From Codonopsis lanceolata (taxonomy: Eukaryota; Streptophyta; Magnoliopsida; Asterales; Campanulaceae): DNA of 64,000 nucleotides. The stretch covers positions 23,737,980-23,801,979 of the forward strand of contig CM028377.1 in NCBI GenBank assembly GCA_013146195.2, written 5' to 3'. Of this stretch, positions 47,956-59,011 are shown piece by piece. The translations under genes were made by a program, and so were the position numbers. Within the stretch, counting starts at the first letter, position 1. Each line of letters opens with the position of its first letter. A model generated the notes under the pieces. That model had not been told where the DNA came from, did not search any database, and saw only the letters and a list, made by a program, of their open reading frames with translations.

Positions 47956-50900
47956 AGCTTACCACACTTACTTTTAAAGGCTCTTTTTACACAGCACGGA
48001 ATTAATGTGCTCAATTGCTCTGGCACAGTTATTGCAATATTACTTGACAGATTTATGTTATAATCCTAAAACATAGAGTTCATTGGAGGATTGTTTATTG
48101 CACAAATATTTCTCTCTCTGTCCCTCTTTGTTATACACACTCGAGCACATGAATCTACCATTAAGTGCTTCATAATATTCAGCTATTCAGTATATACTTC
48201 TGTGTTTAATTCAAATAGGTTACTGTGATGGACATGAAAGTATCATCAATGGATCTGGTCTGAATAATTCTGCTGCTGGGGAAATTTCGACGTTTTCAGT
48301 GTTTTTGAAAGATGCTTATCAATATCCTTCTCCGATTGAGTTAGGAAGGCTTCAAGTACAAATTGTGTTGGAGTTCGATTCACTGCATGTAATTCCAAAC
48401 ATATATCCAAAGGATATTACTAATGGTACACAATCATGCTGCTCCCATTTTGAGTTTATTTGTGGTTTGTTACTTTTTACAGAGGGATTCGTTTGTGGAA
48501 CAGGTAGTCAGTCAACTGGTGAACTAAATTATGGTGCTCTTGGTCCTATGGAGATTGTATCTGTTCCACTTGTTGGTGCAGATAACAATGTTGTAAAATT
48601 TTCCATTTCATTCTTTTTGCATGCTGCATGTTATATCTACTATGGACACTAATAGCACTTTATCTTTTTTCTTCTTTCTTTCCTTTTAAATATTCAGTCT
48701 TCTGGGAACTGGAAAGTAAAGACTAGTGCTTTTGACGTCCATTATATGCCTGAAAAGAGTGGGACATATGAGATTCGGGTATTTTGTGGGAACATTCCAT
48801 TGAATGGTGGTCATCCGTTTAGAAAGGAAGTAAGTGCAGGTATCTGAACTGCAATATCTAATGTAAACATTTTGCCTTTCTTGTTTATGGGATCTGCAGT
48901 TAGACACCTGAGCTTGATAGCACATATAAGTATATAGTGGATGTCTCTCCTTCCGTTGTTTATTCTTTAAGAATATAGCTTAGGGTTTCCATGTGATTAG
49001 AGTAATTCTCGAATAGGAACACGTAATTGAAATGCATAAGCTTGATAAATTATTTAATCATTGGTCCAGTGAATTTTCTTCTGCACAACTAGGAAGAAGT
49101 CATGAAAAATCTAATTGTTTTTCACAAGTAGCATGTTTATTGGTTTGATGCACCACATAGAAAAGATAGGGCTGTTAAGATGTTCTTAATGGATGCCTTG
49201 GGGGGTAGTCAGCAGAACCCTTTATGTTTATTCCCATAAATTTTCAATGGAGAATGAGCAAGTCATATTATCCAGCATTGATTTTGGAGTCATGTTCTCT
49301 TTCCAGATATCCATTAGAAGGGTGTACTTCAGCTTTTGGATTATGAGTTTTTCCGGATGAATATTTTGTTTCGTTATCCTAGATAGAGTCCAAAAAAATT
49401 AGTGAATTATGTGACATGTGCACAGTGCACATATACTCCCTCATTTTGATTTTACTCTAAAATAGCTTCCCAGTCAAAGCTTGCCTCAAGTGTACTGCTA
49501 AGTTACTTATTTGATTTGCTACAGGTGAGGTTAATACATCTACTTCAGGAATTGTAAGATTTGCACCAAAAGTAGCAAAGATGATTAATAATGAAATTCT
49601 TTTGCGACTGGTGGATTCATATTCTAACCCTGTCTTGTCACAAGAATCAAAGTTAAAACTGGAGATCGGTTCACTAAACAAATCTGGTTTCTTAACTACC
49701 AAGTTTGTTGACAATAAGGACGGGACATACACTGGCTGCTATTTGGCAAAGGATATTGGCACTTACGAGATATGTGCTTCATTTGATGGAAAGCGTTTCT
49801 TGCCCTGTCCCTTTGGAGTGAATGTATACAGTGGTGAGCCATAAGTTCGATTTGGACACATGTACCATGATGTATCAATCATATGAAACTTTCATTTGGT
49901 GAATATTTGTGCTGTTTTCATGTTGATTCCGTGTGAAACCACTGCACATTCTAGCTGAACTAAAATCTTACACATCTTTGAAAGAAAACAAAAACAAATC
50001 TTACACTTTCTTATATGAAAAATGATTTTTTCCTACGTTTTCAGGTGAATACTTTCCTCAGGTCAGGAATGATACAGTGTCTGTTTGGGAAGATGAGTCA
50101 ATTGCTTTCAACCCTCTAGATAATGACTATATTTCCAATGGCAATACAAGTGTTATTGAATTCCAAAAGGTAACTACCTATAAGGTATATTCTTTTTGCA
50201 AATTGAGCCTTATTAACCCCATATCACTAGCTTCCAATCCACCAAATATATAAATGCTGTTGATACTTATTTGGAGAACACTCGCTGTGATATACTCTGT
50301 CTTGGCAGCCAGGCCATGGTTCACTTCTGCAGTACGAGAGTATCTTTAGATATACGCCGTATAAAGGATTTTACGGAAATGATTCTTTCACATACACTAT
50401 AACTGATGCAAATGACAACTCTGCTTCTGGTGCTGTAAACATATCTGTCCTTTGTATTCCTCCCCAGTTTGTTTCCTTTCCGAATCAACTTCAAGCAACC
50501 GAAGATGTACTTAGCCCCAAATTTGGGTATGGTACAATTTTACTCGAACTACTTTATAAAACTAGATCTTAATTACTTCCTCTGTCCCTAAAAAAGAGTC
50601 TTACTTTCTATTTTTGTTTGTTCCAAAGAGGAGCCGCATTTTTAAAATTGAAGCTTCAAATCTCCTTATATTTTTTTAATTTTTTCTTTCTTTGCGAAGA
50701 TATGATAATTATCTAACGCGTTATGCAGAAAATATATAGGAGTATTACTTTAGTACAATTCTAATGAATTTAAAGATTCAAAAGTATGATAGTAAAAAGT
50801 TTGACTTTTCAATGCGACTCTTTATTTGAGATGGAGGTAGTATGATACTATTGGTTAGCCAGGGGATTTGTGGTTGTAATGTATTATTTCTCTCCCTTAA

Positions 50901-53900
50901 CAGAGGTTTTTCTGGCTTTGAGATCATGTATTCGGATTTTCTGGAGAACATCTCTATTACACTCAGTGCACGATTTGGAACTATCTTTCTCTCTCCTATG
51001 CCGAATGCAATTCTGGCTGCCAATGTGGAGTGAACTTTCTGTTAGCAAAGTGGAAGATAGGGTTAAAGAGTTAACTTTATTTGGCCACATGGAAGTGATC
51101 AACTTTGCTCTTCAGTCAATTCAGTATTTAGGGTACTACACATCTATCTCACTCTATGTGTGTGCTCTCTCTTGGTGACACGTTCAAGTAACATATCATT
51201 ACTGTCATTTGTTTCTTGACTGTGCAGTGAGGAAAACTTTTGTGGGGAAGATGCTATTCGAGTCTCCACCATGAACAGAAATGGGAAAAATGATTTAGAT
51301 GTTCCAATCTTCGTGGAACCTATAAATGATCCTCCATTCATTAACGTTCCTGAATTCATCTTCTTAGAGAACGAGAGAAAGGAAGAGGGATCACTGATCT
51401 TTGATAAACAAAGAGACACATTTAATTTCTCCATTGGGGACCCAGATCTTCGTTATTTTCAAGGTATGCTAGAGTGTGAAGATTCTTAAGTTTCTCTCTC
51501 TCTCTCTCTCGCTCTCTCTAACACACACAGAAACACTCTTATTTGCCTACATTTCGTTTTAGCTGACGTTAGCTGATTGATTTGATTATCAGGGAATGAG
51601 TCTCACTTTATGGTCATGTTTTCTGTGGAAGTTAGTTCTGGATTCTTATCAACCAACCTACCAGCTGAGCTTGTGGGTACAACTGAATTGAAGTTGAAGA
51701 GTAGTTACCAGTGGCAGCCACTTCAAACATTTGTTACAATCTCAAAACATTTTACTGTCATAGCAAAAGGCATCAGATTCCGTGGAACAGTCCCTGCCTG
51801 CAACAGTGTCATTCAAGAGCTTTTATATAATGTGAGTGCTATGAGTTTTCTTGCTTCCTTCTCTTTGGTATTTTCCGCTACATGATTCTAGTTGGTTTTT
51901 CCTTTATATACATATTGGATACAGTAAGCTGGGCTGCAGCTGCAGCTGCATCGAATAGTGGCTTTTGTTGTTTTTATCTGTTATCTTTGTTCATCGTAAA
52001 CAGAAATTTAATCTTAATCGATGTTTTCAGTGGTATTGAATGCCATTATGTGGCTAAAGAAAAATAATTATCCCATCAAGCAGCATCTTCTGTCTAAGTA
52101 GTTGGGAAAAAGGGTGAGATAATATCAACTGGGGTTGTGTGATTCACGACGGAGCACAACTCCTTGTGCCAACCCCATTGCCACCCAGAAGAGACTTAAC
52201 CTGCGACCATATATAGGGGGTTGGATCTGTTACCATTAAGCCGAATTTCTGACTCTTTCGCTTGTCACGTTACTTGACCACCTGTTTTATAAAGCAAGCT
52301 ACTGGAAGGACAAGTTAAGATAGAGGAAATGGTCAAGTATGGCCAGAGTACCCATGCATTTATCTTGAATGGCCTTTGACAAAAAAATATTCTAAACTTC
52401 CCAATACACCCCCAAAATCCTATATGGCCATACTTTTTTTTTTTTTGATAGGTTAGTGTGACCCTTTGTTGGTATGGGGATTGGAACCAAGGACCCCAAG
52501 GTCTTTGCCTGAGTGTCCTTGCTATCTCTCCCACCCCTATATGGCCATACTTGACTCACAACTCACTCACAATTCACCTCCCTCACAGCGTTATGTTCTC
52601 TCCCTCCCCATCTCTCTTGTCCGCCTCCCTCACAGCTCCAACATCCGCCTCCACTCCATCGCTGACAAGCCAGCTTCATCTCCCACGGCTCTCACTCTCT
52701 TCGTTACAATGCTATGAGCTCCATTTCTGAAGAGCCCTAAACCCTAACTTTGCTCGTCTCTTTTTCTTTTTTACCCCAATGATTGACTCGTGAGTCGATT
52801 AATCAACTCATGACTGAGTCAAGGGTCGATTAAATCATGAGTTGATTAATCAACTCATGGGTCGATCATGAGTTGATTGATCGACTCAATAAGGGTATTT
52901 TTGGGGTTTTCAATTCAAATCTGGCCATATAAGATTTTTTTTCAATAAGTCAGGTTAGTTTTGTTACCAACACCGTTGAACTGGCCATTTATGAAGAAAC
53001 CCCAGTTAAGATATGATAAGTGAGAAAGATATCTTCCAACCCTATGAGCATCAAGAGCATGTGTTCATTTGTAAGTTGCAAAGAAATGGAAGTATCTTTC
53101 CCCTAGAACTTGTAGGATAGGAAGTATCAACAGCATGTGTTCATGATTGAGTTGCGGCGCTATGTGTAATCAGCGGGATAGGAAATGGCTATAATAGGAA
53201 CAAGGCTATCCACTTCCGGGATGGAATTTTGTGAGGGCAACTTTCAGCAAAGTTGATAAGGCTACAAAATTAAGGGTACTGTTCATATGATGTGGTGTGT
53301 GATGTAACTAAGTCATGGAGCAAGTGACCATGTTGGTGGGAAGGAGTACCATTGTTGGGGACACATGGCATCATTTGGATTTAGATGTGATCATCTTGAT
53401 GAATGATGGGTAACACGCGTCGACCGAATGACACAAAGAGCATATCTACCTCTATTATGTGATCGGGTCCCACGTGCCTTATAGGAGTTTTGGGTACGGA
53501 CTTTTGCTTCCAGCCAGCAAAACAAAACCCTCCAGTGCTCCCTAGGCAAGTCCAGCCAAGGCCATTTTATCCTCAAAGTCTCCTTTAGTCATGTTTGCCT
53601 GAGGCCCTCCCAAGTCCCAAGAGATGGGCGGACGAAATGGAGTCTTCCTCTTGTGGGATCAATATGGGGGTTCGAGTACTTCTATGTGGTCATAAATATT
53701 CTGCCATATGGAGACTGAAGCTTTTCAATCATCTGTGGAGAACAGAGCTTTCATGTGGCAACTTGAAACATCATGGAGACTAACTCTTCCTTTGGAGATT
53801 TCCATAATGGAGATGTTCGAGGGAAACCAACTAAGACGTGTACTACCAAGTTGAGAATGTCTGTATAGTGGTGGTGGGAGTGAAAGTGTCATAACCTGAG

Positions 53901-56231
53901 CACTAGGTAATGTCAATTTACATGAAGGGATCTTTATGTGAATGCTGCTCACTTGGTCCTAATCATATATCCTGGCAAGGGTCCCAACTAATAGGCGGGA
54001 TTGAATTCCATAAAAATGATTCCTAACATATTGGCATAGAGATCCCTGGTGAGAGTTGTCCCACGCATGCCATAGCTTTCGAGAGGTTTTTGACCTCTTC
54101 ACAAATGGAGATTCCGGAGACATTGTAAATTCATACCAAACTACCAACCATTTTTACGTATCTCCATTCTGTGGGAGGTCATGATGTGGCTATCTGGGGA
54201 GGTACACATGTCTTGAGCTATTCATATGGAGTTTCTTTAAAAGGGAGAAAGAAAGGTTTCCAAGCTTTTTAGGCCGAATGTTCCTTCCCAATCTAATGAC
54301 AAACATGGCATCAGAGTGAACAAACAATTGATGCCCAATGCTGGCAGTGAGGGACCTCTATCTAACAACCTAAGCTTTAAGATAAGTTGATTACTTACTG
54401 AAAACTTTTGTTTTGATAGCGATCTCGGAAGGCTATGCATCGCGTGTTGCTGGAGTTTCTTGTAGCTCCTATGAGAGAAATTCACAACAAGATTTATAAT
54501 ATCTAATCCCTGGAATTTCTTGGAACTGATCTTCTGTGTGTACAGGGTGGCGAACATGGTGCAGTTCTAACAGTTACTGTAAATGATATGGGATGGTATG
54601 GATGTTATCCAGATTGTGTGGAATTGATGTCAGTGCCCCTCCTTGCTGAGGCTACAGTAAACTTAATAAGAAGGCAGCCAATGAGTTCATTGTTAGCTCA
54701 TAGTAAGTTACTTCAAATATGTTTTGAACACTGTTCATCAATTAGTTGGAAATTATTCTCAATACTGATCCTGAACCTCATGTCAAATGCAAAAGCTTTC
54801 CTTTAGTAGACAGAAGTCGCTGAAATTTTTCTTCTTACATCAGTTAAGAGCTGTAGCATTTTCATGGAGTATTGAAGGGTCAAAAGAATATCTTGTATTC
54901 ATTAATTGACAGATCCTTGATTATGTGGTTGTACAGCTCTAGGATCTGCAATTGTGATTGAATTCATCATTGTGTCTTCTCTTGGGGTGCTACTTCTTTT
55001 TTTCATGTGCAAATGTGCAATTATTCTTATACATGAACGGAGGAGGCAAGAAGCCCAATCCCCGGATATTCAGCTTTCTAGGCTGCAAAGTTCTCAAAAA
55101 CAAACGGTAAATATGTCTTCAACTTGTCCGTTTTAAGATACTCCTGCAGTTCCCTTCAGTTACCTGTTCCACTTAAAAAAAGACGTCAAGTTTTATTGTT
55201 TCAGTGTTCCACTCAGAAAGTTTTATTCTGAAAAGCCATATTAGAATTGCTACTGTACTTTAACATTCCCCTACATTTATTATATAACTAGCCCATGTTT
55301 GAAAAGTCTAATAATTAAGGGATATATAATTGGCATTAAAGTTGGTCATAATTACACTAATGTAAAGTTGAAATGTTAGGGAAATTATCAACATAATTTT
55401 TGAGAGTGGGCTCATTTAGTGAAACATCCCAAAGTAGTATAGTGGACTCTTTGCGTGGAACTGAGGGAGTAATCTGTATGACACAATAAATAATTTTGTT
55501 ATTACGTTTATGATTACTTCAAAGGGCATTGATGTTTTTGTATGTTTTGACTTTTCAAATATGGGTTCTTTGAGTGGAACATAAGGAGTGAGAATTGATA
55601 AACAATTTTATACTCCATTAAACTACTTCAAAGGGTATTAATGTACTTGCATGTTTGAGTTTTCAATCCTGCGACTGTTAGAGTAGAAGCAGCTATTCCT
55701 CGTATGAAACTGCTAATGTGTTCTGATGGTTAATACCTGAACTAACATTTCTTCTAGAATGCTCTTTTTGTATGTTTGAATGCAGTCAAGCACAGATTTA
55801 TCTGAAAATGTGACTCACTTCACTGGGTGTTGTCGAAGCCCCTTCCTGCCTAGTGATCACCCCAATCAGTAAGAAACTAAATAACTATTTTCTATATTAC
55901 GTTTGTCTAGCGTGACTAACGTTGTGAATTGTGATGTTGAATTTGGAAAATGTTTCTGCATTTCTTCGCCTTTCTGAAGTTGAATTTGGAAAATGTTTCT
56001 GCATTTCTGACCGAAATTGCAAATTTGGATATCTATTGCGATTTACGAGCAATCTCTTTCCTTGAGATTCTTCTTAACATTCTTTTGCTTAGGTTACAGC
56101 AGAACTCTGGAATTGAAAAATCAGGAACAGATTCTCGTACTTCATCTCAATCTTCAAGTGCTGATTGTCAGGCGAGTCCTGTATCTGATTTGGTGCCAAT
56201 TGATTCTAGAGCTCCAACTCCCACTGTGTAA
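45069..56231 (+). CDS. GEX2: GAMETE EXPRESSED 2 (GEX2)-like filamin-repeat membrane protein, frameshifted in exon 11
   Basis: GEX2 is a sperm plasma-membrane protein needed for gamete attachment in double fertilisation. Seventeen exons by hand: 45069-45147, 45244-45567, 46553-46906, 46989-47315, 48219-48425, 48483-48592, 48698-48839, 49525-49833, 50045-50169, 50309-50526, 50904-51132, 51228-51463, 51593-51831, 54546-54702, 54937-55106, 55786-55868 and 56093-56231. Features: N-terminal signal peptide (LISIPILYLSLCF), filamin-type Ig repeats (LPKDAFGNN, RDKYGNLVPG, LKDAYQYPSP), a GFYGNDSFTYTITDAND cadherin-like stretch, one transmembrane helix (IVIEFIIVSSLGVLLLFF) and a short Ser-rich tail. Total is about 1148 residues if one extra base near 51004 is discounted; as read, translation stops at TGA in exon 11. 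The short introns 45148-45243 and 48426-48482 are in frame and might be retained. Confidence 0.88.
46004..46185 (-). mobile_element. Truncated hAT MITE in GEX2 intron 2
   Basis: On the minus strand it starts TAGGGGTGTCAATTCGTG and follows the same sequence as 12281-12530 (TTTGATCATAAATATAAC, TATTTTGAATATATTAA, CGTGT words). Its other end is missing and no target duplication is visible. Confidence 0.65.
47631..47964 (-). mobile_element. TRIM retrotransposon in GEX2 intron 4
   Basis: Two direct repeats act as mini-LTRs, 47631-47701 and 47869-47964, the latter expanded by a (TA)n run. On the minus strand they begin TGTTAAGCTTGATATAT (the second copy TGGTAAGCTTGATATAT) and end CTTAACA. The 5' one is followed by TGGTATCAGAGCCAGG, a tRNA-iMet primer site (plus 47853-47868), and the 3' one is preceded by a GGGGGG polypurine tract. 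About 0.33 kb with no coding sequence. Flanks CGCTT and CACTT are a near-match 5-bp duplication. Confidence 0.82.
50576..50840. mobile_element. Stowaway MITE in GEX2 intron 10
   Basis: Left end CTTCCTCTGTCCCTAAAAAAG and right end, in reverse complement CTACCTCCATCTCAAATAAAG, are inverted repeats flanked by TA (50574-50575 and 50841-50842). Typical size (265 bp) and AT-rich interior. Confidence 0.85.
50998..51054 (+). other. Frameshift in GEX2 exon 11
   Basis: Upstream frame: ...ARFGTIFLSPMPN, then TGA at 51032-51034. Downstream conserved frame (+1): MQFWLPMWSELSV... starting at ATG 51005. One surplus A at about 51004 explains the switch. The summed exon length, 3448, is 3n+1, consistent with a single extra base. 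Confidence 0.85.
52440..52535 (-). mobile_element. SINE-like element in GEX2 intron 13
   Basis: On the minus strand GGGTGGGAGAGATAGCAAGG is followed by a box A-like TAGCAAGGACACTC, a box B-like GGTTCCAATCCCC and an A-run (plus T-run 52434-52446). Layout of a tRNA-derived SINE. Confidence 0.55.
52785..52885. repeat. Clustered GAGTTGATTAATCAACTC palindromes
   Basis: Six or so copies of (A)TGAGTYGATTAATCGACTCA-like words, each itself an imperfect palindrome, within 100 bp of intron 13. Confidence 0.75.
55141..55469. mobile_element. Stowaway-like MITE in GEX2 intron 15
   Basis: Left CTCCTGCAGTTCCC and right GGAACTGAGGGAG are inverted repeats, flanked by TA (55139-55140 and 55470-55471). AT-rich, about 329 bp. 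Confidence 0.7.
55934..56007. repeat. Short tandem duplication in GEX2 intron 16
   Basis: GTTGAATTTGGAAAATGTTT followed by CTGCATTTCT occurs twice (about 55938-55967 and 55978-56007) with a 14-bp spacer. Confidence 0.85.
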
Positions 56232-56599
56232 TGTTACAAAAGTAATGATAGAGATCGGAACTGTTTAGATCAAATGGAACCTCGATGTGATCGCTAGCCA
56301 CCTAGACTGATACAGAAAATAGGACTAGTAGTTGGGATCCCTATCATTTTCTATATTACAAACCCCCGTCCCCTTAGGAACTGTAAAGCACCCTTTTATC
56401 TGGAATGGATACATTTGGTTATGAATGCGTTTGGGACATTGCTAATTTAGTTATTCGTCTGCTCTTTTTTGTATGCTTTGCTTTGATCACTCTTTCTTGT
56501 ACTTTATTTGACATCTCCATGTCGAGGAGGTTGCCATGGAGTTTATGATGCAACCAAAGGATTCATAGTCTCTAAAGACTTTGATGTTGCGGTGGTTCC
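56232..56599. other. GEX2 3' flank
   Basis: Contains the 3' untranslated region and about 370 bp up to the copia insertion. No separate feature recognised. Confidence 0.5.
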
Positions 56600-56604
56600 T
56601 TGTT

Positions 56605-56955
56605 GAAAAGAAAGGATATTGAAGGAGAACCAAATTATTTTCTTTCTTGATTGATCAATAGAAATTACATTGAATCCCTATTTATAAATCTAAGGGCTGG
56701 TCTCCGAATCAGAGAAGGAGAGGGAAGTATAACAGAAAGAATCATAATACAACTGCCTAACAAACAATTTACACTCGACACCCTTCCACTGTTGAGAATT
56801 ACATCCAGGTGCTGAAACTTTCCAAAGTAGTGGCTTCCTTGAATCTCTTCCATTTTGAGTTTACTTCTCCATATATGGCCTTGATCTGTATGTCCTTGTT
56901 GGGTTTGATCTTGAGGGAATTTAGCTTCCCTTTGGTTTCATCTTCACAGTTAATA
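56605..56955 (-). repeat. 3' LTR of copia element
   Basis: Plus strand begins TGAAAAGAAAGG and ends CACAGTTAATA. On the minus strand the LTR thus starts TATTAACTGTG, probably a mutated TGTTAAC. The last codons of the RT/RNase H frame run into it. Confidence 0.93.
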
Positions 56956-59011
56956 CCCTCCCACAAGTTGATGGTGTAAGTAAACTAACAATCCTCAACT
57001 TGGATATGAATTTCCAATGGAGTCCTTTTCCCAAGAACTTAGTAAATATGTCTACCAACTGATTTTTAGTAGATATGTGATGAAGAGAGATAAGACCACT
57101 CCTGATTTTTTCACGTATGAAGTGGCAATCAATCTCTATATGCTTGGTTCTGCCATGGTATACAGGATTGTTGGCTACTGCAATGGCAGATGAACTGTCA
57201 CAGTAGATGGGAGTAGGATTGTAAAGATTGACTTGCATGTCTCTCAGGAGGTTGTGCATCCAGGTAATTTCACAGCTAGTTGTGGCCAAATCCCTGTATT
57301 CAGATTCAATGGAAGATCTTGAAACAACAGATTGCTTTTTAGAGTGCCATGAGATTAAGGATTTTCCCAGCATTAAGCAAAAACTAGTTATAGATTTCCT
57401 GTCATTAGGATTGCCTGCCCAATCACTATCACAAAAGGCTTGAAGATTGAATTGACTATTGGATGGTAAATAGATTCCTTGTTCTGGTGATGCCTTGACA
57501 TACCTCAGTACTCTATGCAATGCTTTTAGATGAGTGTCTCTTGGTTCCTGTACAAATTGGCTCAGACATTGGGCTGCAAAAGCCAAATCTGGTCTGGTAA
57601 TGATCAGATATATCAATTTTCCCACAAGTTGTCTGTATTCAGAAGGGTTTTCAAGGAGAGTTCTTGCCTTAGTTAAGAGCTTTCCATTGGGGTCATAGGG
57701 TATGGTGAGAGGTTTACTGTCTATGAGCCCTGCTGCCTTTACAAGATCCATAGCATACTTTCTGTGGCTTAAGTGAAAACCTTCCACAGATCTTATGACT
57801 TCAATCCCTAGATAGTACTTGATAGGCCCTAAATCCTTGATGTTGAATTTATCATGCAGTAATTGTTTCAGGGAATTGATGTGGTTATTGTCATTTCCAG
57901 CAACTAGTACATCATCCACATAAACCAAGACTGCAGTAAACTTTGATCCTTCCTTTAAAGTGAAAAGAGAGTAGTCTGCCATTGATTGCCTGTATCCTAG
58001 GCTGATTAAGACCTCTGTGAGTTTGGAAAACCATTGCCTTGGGGCCTGTTTTAGGCCATATATGGACTTTTTCAGTTTGCAAATTTTATTCTGGCTAGTT
58101 TGTAACTTATACCCTGGTGGAAGATTCATGTAGACTTCCTCTTCCAAATCTCCATGCAGGAAGGCATTGTTAACATCCAACTGGTGCACATCCCACTTTG
58201 AAATGCTAGCAACAGCAAGGATGGTTCTTACAATGACCATCTTTGCCACAGGAGCATAGGTTTCTGAGTAGTCCATACCTTCAGTCTGATTGTAACCCTT
58301 TGCAACAAGTCTGGCTTTAAGCCTTTCCAAACTACCATCTGAATTGTATTTGGCTTTATAGGTCCACTTGCAGCCAATAGGTCTTTTTCCTTGGGGTAAA
58401 TCAGTAATATCCCAAGTGTCATTGGTTTCAAGGGCAGTGATTTCTTTGTCCATAGCTTCAACCCATCCATTGCTTAGAATAGCTTGGTTGTAAGATTGTG
58501 GCTCTTGTATATGGGTAATGGAATTAGCACAGGGTTTGGAGAAGGCAGTAGGTAAGACATAGTCTTTAAATTTGGCAGGAAGTTGTTTAGTCCTGGTAGA
58601 TACTCTAAGATTCTGATTGATAGAAAGGTCATCAACAGGTTTAGTAATATCATCTTGGCTTTGGCTAGTGGGATTAAGAGATGGGGCCTTTGGTTCCATG
58701 TCATCATGAGATAGGTTTATATCAATAACAGGTGTCACAGGACCAGTTTGCTTAGGTTTGATGAAAGGGAAAATTGTTTCATGGAAGACAACATGTCTAC
58801 TAACAAAGGTCCTTTTGGTTTCCAGATTGTACAGAATGTATCCCTTTTGGTTTGAGGGATAGCCAAGAAGAATGCTTCTAATGGCTCTGGGTTCAAATTT
58901 GTCTGAAGGGTGAACTGAGGCAAAACAAAGGCATCCAATGATTTTCAGATGTTCATATGAGGGTATGGCCTTAAAGAGAAGTTCATGAGGAGTTTTGAAG
59001 TTAAGTAGCAG
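56921..59011 (-). CDS. Copia pol, 3' part: integrase tail, reverse transcriptase and RNase H
   Basis: Frame open from about 59011 to the stop at 56921; the first Met is at 58738. Counting from that Met, the RT domain spans about 105-350, with DVNNAFLHGDLEEEVYM and the catalytic YVDD at 273-276. RNase H covers about 435-570, with CDSDWAGNPNDRKS and SRSSIESEYRDLA. It copies element RNA into DNA inside cytoplasmic particles. The upstream part of the frame completes the integrase tail (LLLNFKTPHELLF). It is cut off from the gag-integrase frame by an apparent one-base insertion in an ACTACTGCTACT run, so the single polyprotein normal for copia is split here. The motifs themselves look intact. Confidence 0.92.
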   Translation of the reverse strand: MLLNFKTPHELLFKAIPSYEHLKIIGCLCFASVHPSDKFEPRAIRSILLGYPSNQKGYILYNLETKRTFVSRHVVFHETIFPFIKPKQTGPVTPVIDINLSHDDMEPKAPSLNPTSQSQDDITKPVDDLSINQNLRVSTRTKQLPAKFKDYVLPTAFSKPCANSITHIQEPQSYNQAILSNGWVEAMDKEITALETNDTWDITDLPQGKRPIGCKWTYKAKYNSDGSLERLKARLVAKGYNQTEGMDYSETYAPVAKMVIVRTILAVASISKWDVHQLDVNNAFLHGDLEEEVYMNLPPGYKLQTSQNKICKLKKSIYGLKQAPRQWFSKLTEVLISLGYRQSMADYSLFTLKEGSKFTAVLVYVDDVLVAGNDNNHINSLKQLLHDKFNIKDLGPIKYYLGIEVIRSVEGFHLSHRKYAMDLVKAAGLIDSKPLTIPYDPNGKLLTKARTLLENPSEYRQLVGKLIYLIITRPDLAFAAQCLSQFVQEPRDTHLKALHRVLRYVKASPEQGIYLPSNSQFNLQAFCDSDWAGNPNDRKSITSFCLMLGKSLISWHSKKQSVVSRSSIESEYRDLATTSCEITWMHNLLRDMQVNLYNPTPIYCDSSSAIAVANNPVYHGRTKHIEIDCHFIREKIRSGLISLHHISTKNQLVDIFTKFLGKGLHWKFISKLRIVSLLTPSTCGRVLTVKMKPKGS

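Larger units (their letters stand above)
51832..54545. other. GEX2 intron 13 (2.7 kb), repeat-bearing
   Basis: By far the longest GEX2 intron. It holds a SINE-like element (about 52440-52535), repeats of GAGTCGATTAATCAACTCATG type (52785-52885) and about 1.5 kb of moderately GC sequence (53000-54540) that looks like remnant DNA of another element but which I cannot identify. Short frames there have no known domain. Confidence 0.5.

Noticed and set aside
56570..56604. Possible short exon (KDFDVAVVPC...) interrupted by the copia insertion
   Set aside because: Joined flanks give only about 20 codons before a stop, with no recognisable family or splice context.
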